From assembly GCA_012032575.1 (NCBI GenBank), contig JAAUSP010000385.1, positions 1 through 7,347 on the forward strand: 7,347 nucleotides of DNA, given 5' to 3'. The translations under genes were made by a program, and so were the position numbers. Origin of the DNA: Anaerolineales bacterium. GTDB lineage: Bacteria > Chloroflexota > Anaerolineae > 4572-78 > J111. The notes under the pieces were generated by a model. That model was not told the DNA's origin, did not search any database, and saw nothing but the letters and a program-made list of their open reading frames with translations. Position 1 is the first letter of the stretch; every line of letters starts with the position of its first letter. Positions 5,648 to 7,347 of the stretch are shown in pieces.

Positions 5648-6417
5648 CCACAGCTCTTCCATTTTGACATATTGCTCCGGGAACTCCCCCGTATAATTGA
5701 GAAATTTCGGGATGGGATAGCGAATACCGCCCTGGTGGGTTCCTTCCAGGCCGGCCAAAATCATGTCAATTTTGCTGAACGGGATGGTAAAGGCCATCTC
5801 GTCGTCGCCGGCCTGGGCGAAAACACGGTCGCCGTAGCAGGGCAGAATGACCTGGCACTCATCGGTTTTCATAGTAGTGATGACCGCGTCGGCGCAGTCA
5901 ATCCGCCCGGCATAGCTGGATTCGAGCCGCCCCCCGGTTTTCCACAGCCGGGCCGTGAGCAGCCGCATGACCTGGGCCGAGTTGCCGTAGACGATAATCA
6001 CATGCGGCTCGAAGGTGCAGCGCGACAGCGGCGCGGCGGTCACATAAGCCCACTGTTTGTAAGCCCACTTGTCCACCCCCGCCTCGGTGACGGCCCCCGC
6101 CGCCGGAGTTTCGGTGTACATGCCGGCACAGGTCATGCCGTTGAGAAAGTAATCCAGCAGCGGCTCAAAGCCCCAAACGGCCTTGGCCAGCGGGCAGGAA
6201 AGGTCGTCGCCGTTCATGGCAATAACCCGCCCGGTGTGCCGGACGATAGCAAAGACCTGACAAATCGCCATTTCTTCGCCCAAATCCTGCTTGGGCGCCT
6301 GGCCCGCGGTGGCAGCGGCTCGCCTTCGGCCAGCATCCGCACCGCCAGGGGAAAGGTGGCGGTGCGCAGGTGGGCTTGCAAGGCTTGGTCAAGGGTTTGG
6401 AGGAGGGTAGAGGTCAT
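5633..6417 (-). CDS. DUF169 family protein, interrupted by a one-base frameshift
   Basis: Two overlapping reading frames make one DUF169 protein of about 261 residues. The N-terminal frame gives MTSTLLQTLDQALQ, then TFPLAVRML and GEPLPPRARRP. The sequence continues in the other frame with KQDLGEEMAICQVFA, DDLSCPLAKAVWGFEPLLDYF, PHVIIVYGNSAQVMRLL, CYGDRVFAQAGDDEMAF and GGIRYPIPKFLNYTGEFPEQY, all typical of the family. The switch falls at a GGG run on the + strand (6293-6295): one more G there joins both parts without a break. The family is conserved in bacteria and archaea but its biochemical role is unknown to me; the conserved Cys residues (in AICQ and LSCPL) suggest a metal or redox role, which is inference. 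The start ATG at 6417 has AAAGGA at 6426-6431, 8 nt upstream. The final KDEG and stop come from the repeat array. The break may be a sequencing error. Confidence 0.85.
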
Positions 6418-6444
6418 TGGATAGGTCCTTTCGATCAAATGTCA

Positions 6445-6535
6445 TGTCATTTCGAGGCCGAAGGCCGAGAAATCTGCGAGGCAGATATAGAACTACCGGC
6501 CAAGTAGAAGATTTCTCCCTACGGTCGAAATGACA
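6445..6535. mobile_element. Palindromic MITE/REP-like element, copy A
   Basis: A 91 bp unit with terminal inverted repeats TGTCATTTCGA and TCGAAATGACA. Nested inside are a GGCC-rich hairpin (GAGGCCGAAGGCCGAG) and the inverted pair GAGAAATCT / AGATTTCTC, so almost the whole unit can fold into a long stem. It lies 27 bp upstream of the DUF169 start. No target-site duplication is obvious. It carries no coding capacity. Confidence 0.85.
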
Positions 6536-6547
6536 TTCTTTCTGTTA

Positions 6548-6580
6548 TGTCATTTCGAGCGACGAAAGAGCGAGAAATCC
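6548..6580. mobile_element. Half copy B of the palindromic element
   Basis: It starts with the same TGTCATTTCGAG terminus as the complete copies, has a diverged small hairpin (CGACGAAAGAGCG in place of the GGCC hairpin) and stops after GAGAAATC. The right half is missing; the sequence runs straight into the stop codon of the nuclease gene, whose TAG begins at the last base of the half copy. Confidence 0.75.
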
Positions 6581-6870
6581 TATTTCCACTCCTCGCTCAA
6601 ATCTTTCCACTCAGGATTCATACTCATCACCAGCTCATTCTTCTTTTCTCGACGCCACTTTTTAATTTCCTTCTCACGGTGTATGGCCGCATTCACGTCA
6701 GGCGTCTCTTCAAAATAAACCAACTTATTGACATTGTATTTGGCCGTAAAGCCGTCAACCTCTTTATGTTTGTGTTCATAAAGGCGGCGTTCCAGATTAT
6801 TGGTTACGCCCACGTATATCACCTGATCGTTCCAATTAGTCAACAGGTAAACGTAGTAGGATGCATTCAT
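6580..6870 (-). CDS. Small GIY-YIG endonuclease-family protein
   Basis: 96 residues covering a single complete GIY-YIG nuclease domain of the short type (UPF0213/UvrC-N-like). Motifs: YYVYLL (5-10, the GIY position) and YVGVTNNLERRLYEHK (19-34), with YVG as the second triplet and Arg28 as the catalytic Arg candidate. Then comes FTAKYNVNKLVYFEE, and REKEIKKWRR, in which Glu66 is the metal-binding Glu candidate. The C terminus, NPEWKDLSEEW, is typical of this family. All catalytic positions are filled, so nuclease activity is plausible, but the biological role of these small proteins is not established. The start ATG at 6870 is the first Met; a GGAAAGA about 13 nt upstream is a distant ribosome site. 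The gene is enclosed by palindromic elements: the stop abuts half copy B and the start is 22 bp from copy C, which suggests a shared mobile history. Confidence 0.92.
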   Translation of the reverse strand: MNASYYVYLLTNWNDQVIYVGVTNNLERRLYEHKHKEVDGFTAKYNVNKLVYFEETPDVNAAIHREKEIKKWRREKKNELVMSMNPEWKDLSEEWK

Positions 6871-6892
6871 GCGAATACAGTCTTTCCGTTTT

Positions 6893-6984
6893 TGTCATTT
6901 CGAGGCCGGAGGCCGGGAAATCTGCAAGGCAGACTATAGAACTACCGGCAAAGAAGAAGATTTCTCCCTGCGGTCGAAATGACA
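6893..6984. mobile_element. Palindromic MITE/REP-like element, copy C
   Basis: A 92 bp unit with the same TGTCATTTCGA / TCGAAATGACA termini as copy A, GAGGCCGGAGGCCGG in the small hairpin, the central ACTATAGAACTACCGGC and the right half AGAAGATTTCTCCCTGCGG. It differs from copies A and D at scattered bases, many within the hairpin, so the structure is kept. It ends 12 bp before copy D. Confidence 0.88.
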
Positions 6985-6996
6985 TTCGGCCTGCTT

Positions 6997-7088
6997 TGTC
7001 ATTTCGAGGCCGGAGGCCGAGAAATCTGCGCGGTGGACTATAGAACTACCGGCGGCGAAGAAGATTTCTCCCTGCGGTCGAAATGACA
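6997..7088. mobile_element. Palindromic MITE/REP-like element, copy D
   Basis: A 92 bp unit in the same orientation as copies A and C, ending 8 bp from the stop of the ligase gene. The centre reads GCGCGGTGGACTATAGAAC where copy C has GCAAGGCAGACTATAGAAC. Its position just past a stop codon means it could form the 3' hairpin of the ligase transcript. Confidence 0.88.
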
Positions 7089-7096
7089 GGTTTCTC

Positions 7097-7347
7097 TCAA
7101 TTAATCCGCCGCTCATACCCCAACCACTCCTTCTCCCGCAGCTTGAACTTCTGAATCTTCCCCATCGAAGTCTTGGGCAGCGGGCCAAACTCGATGGCTT
7201 TGGGGCATTTGAAGCGGGCCAGACGCTCCTGGCAAAAGGCGATGATTTCCGCTTCGGTGGTGGCGGCGGCGGCTTTGAGAGTGACAAAGGCTTTGGGCAC
7301 TTCGCCCACTTGTCGTGGGGGATGGCGATGACGGCGGCTTCCAGCAC
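7097..7347 (-). CDS. Acyl-CoA ligase (AMP-binding family), C-terminal domain, partial and frameshifted
   Basis: C-terminal lid domain of an adenylate-forming acyl-CoA synthetase; the rest lies beyond the right edge. These enzymes activate a carboxylate with ATP and transfer it to CoA. Reading from the edge: LEAAVIAIPHDKW in one frame, then GEVPKAFVTLKA, EIIAFCQERLARFKCPKAIEF and PLPKTSMGKIQKFKLRE in the next. The Lys in the SMGKIQ stretch is the catalytic lysine of the family's final motif, and the tail ends EKEWLGYERRIN. The frame change falls at the CCC at 7305-7307 (+ strand): one more C there gives the continuous family sequence DKWGEVPK. The sequence fits medium- or long-chain fatty acyl ligases best, but the substrate cannot be told from this domain. 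The break may be a sequencing error rather than a pseudogene. Confidence 0.88.
   Translation of the reverse strand, partial: AGSRRHRHPPRQVGEVPKAFVTLKAAAATTEAEIIAFCQERLARFKCPKAIEFGPLPKTSMGKIQKFKLREKEWLGYERRIN

Noticed and set aside
5623..5670. Upstream ATG (5670) start for the lipoprotein
   Set aside because: It would overlap the DUF169 3' end and add a polar, repeat-encoded stretch before the signal peptide; ATG 5622 gives a normal lipoprotein signal.
5438..6424. Long + strand open frame of 328 codons opposite DUF169 and the lipoprotein
   Set aside because: It is antisense to two recognisable protein families, begins inside a repeat-bearing gene and shows no known motif. The open frame is a by-product of the GC-rich codon pattern on the other strand.
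6445..7088. CRISPR-like array
   Set aside because: Units are 91-92 bp, self-complementary and irregularly spaced (a gene lies between them). No constant spacers and no cas genes are present.
6934..7347. 137-codon - strand frame running from the ligase into the palindromic elements
   Set aside because: Only its first dozen or so residues match the ligase; after the frameshift it is proline-rich noise followed by translated repeat sequence.

Overview
The window looks like a chromosomal piece of a Chloroflexota-type bacterium (Anaerolineae or a relative), probably from a metagenome. This is inferred from the kinds of proteins present: an adaptor-type N-terminal domain on a receiver, a DUF169 protein, a small GIY-YIG nuclease and palindromic dispersed repeats. 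No rRNA, tRNA or marker gene is present to prove it.

Region 1 (1-4455, + strand) is a tightly packed signalling cluster. It holds the C-terminal half of a histidine kinase, a single-domain receiver with a degenerate acidic pocket (684-1064), a canonical single-domain receiver (1093-1491), a receiver fused to an aminoglycoside-phosphotransferase-like (APH-like) kinase (1498-3120), a death-like or effector-associated adaptor domain fused to a receiver (3142-3795), and a nitroreductase-family flavoprotein (3844-4455). Gaps are 5 to 48 bp. No DNA-binding output domain is visible, so phosphoryl flow probably ends in protein-protein contacts and in a second kinase activity. Three receivers (1093, 1498 and 3142) share an unusual acidic loop of pattern D-x-R-L-D-[DE]-x-D-x-x-N-x-E-G-[LM] right after the phospho-acceptor Asp, which marks them as one specialised clade. 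This cluster is the best candidate for a little-described system: a phosphorelay with adaptor and kinase outputs, resembling the accessory parts of NTPase-centred conflict or 'ternary' systems.

Region 2 (4456-5211) is an AT-rich spacer with a hairpin, then a lone receiver (4733-5092). That receiver keeps the acidic pair but has Gly at the phospho-acceptor position, the reverse of the defect in the 684 receiver. Short direct and inverted repeats follow it.

Region 3 (5212-6417, - strand) holds a DUF169 protein, interrupted by a one-base frameshift, and a YtkA/FixH-like lipoprotein. The junction of the two genes is built from a heptanucleotide repeat array that encodes the end of one protein and the signal-peptide n-region of the other.

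Region 4 (6445-7088) holds three near-identical 91-92 bp palindromic, MITE/REP-like elements plus a half copy. They closely frame a small GIY-YIG endonuclease gene on the - strand. Region 5 (7097-7347, - strand) is the C-terminal part of an acyl-CoA ligase, also interrupted by a one-base frameshift. Both frameshifts look like loss of one G from a GGGG run followed by CG, so sequencing or assembly error is a serious possibility.
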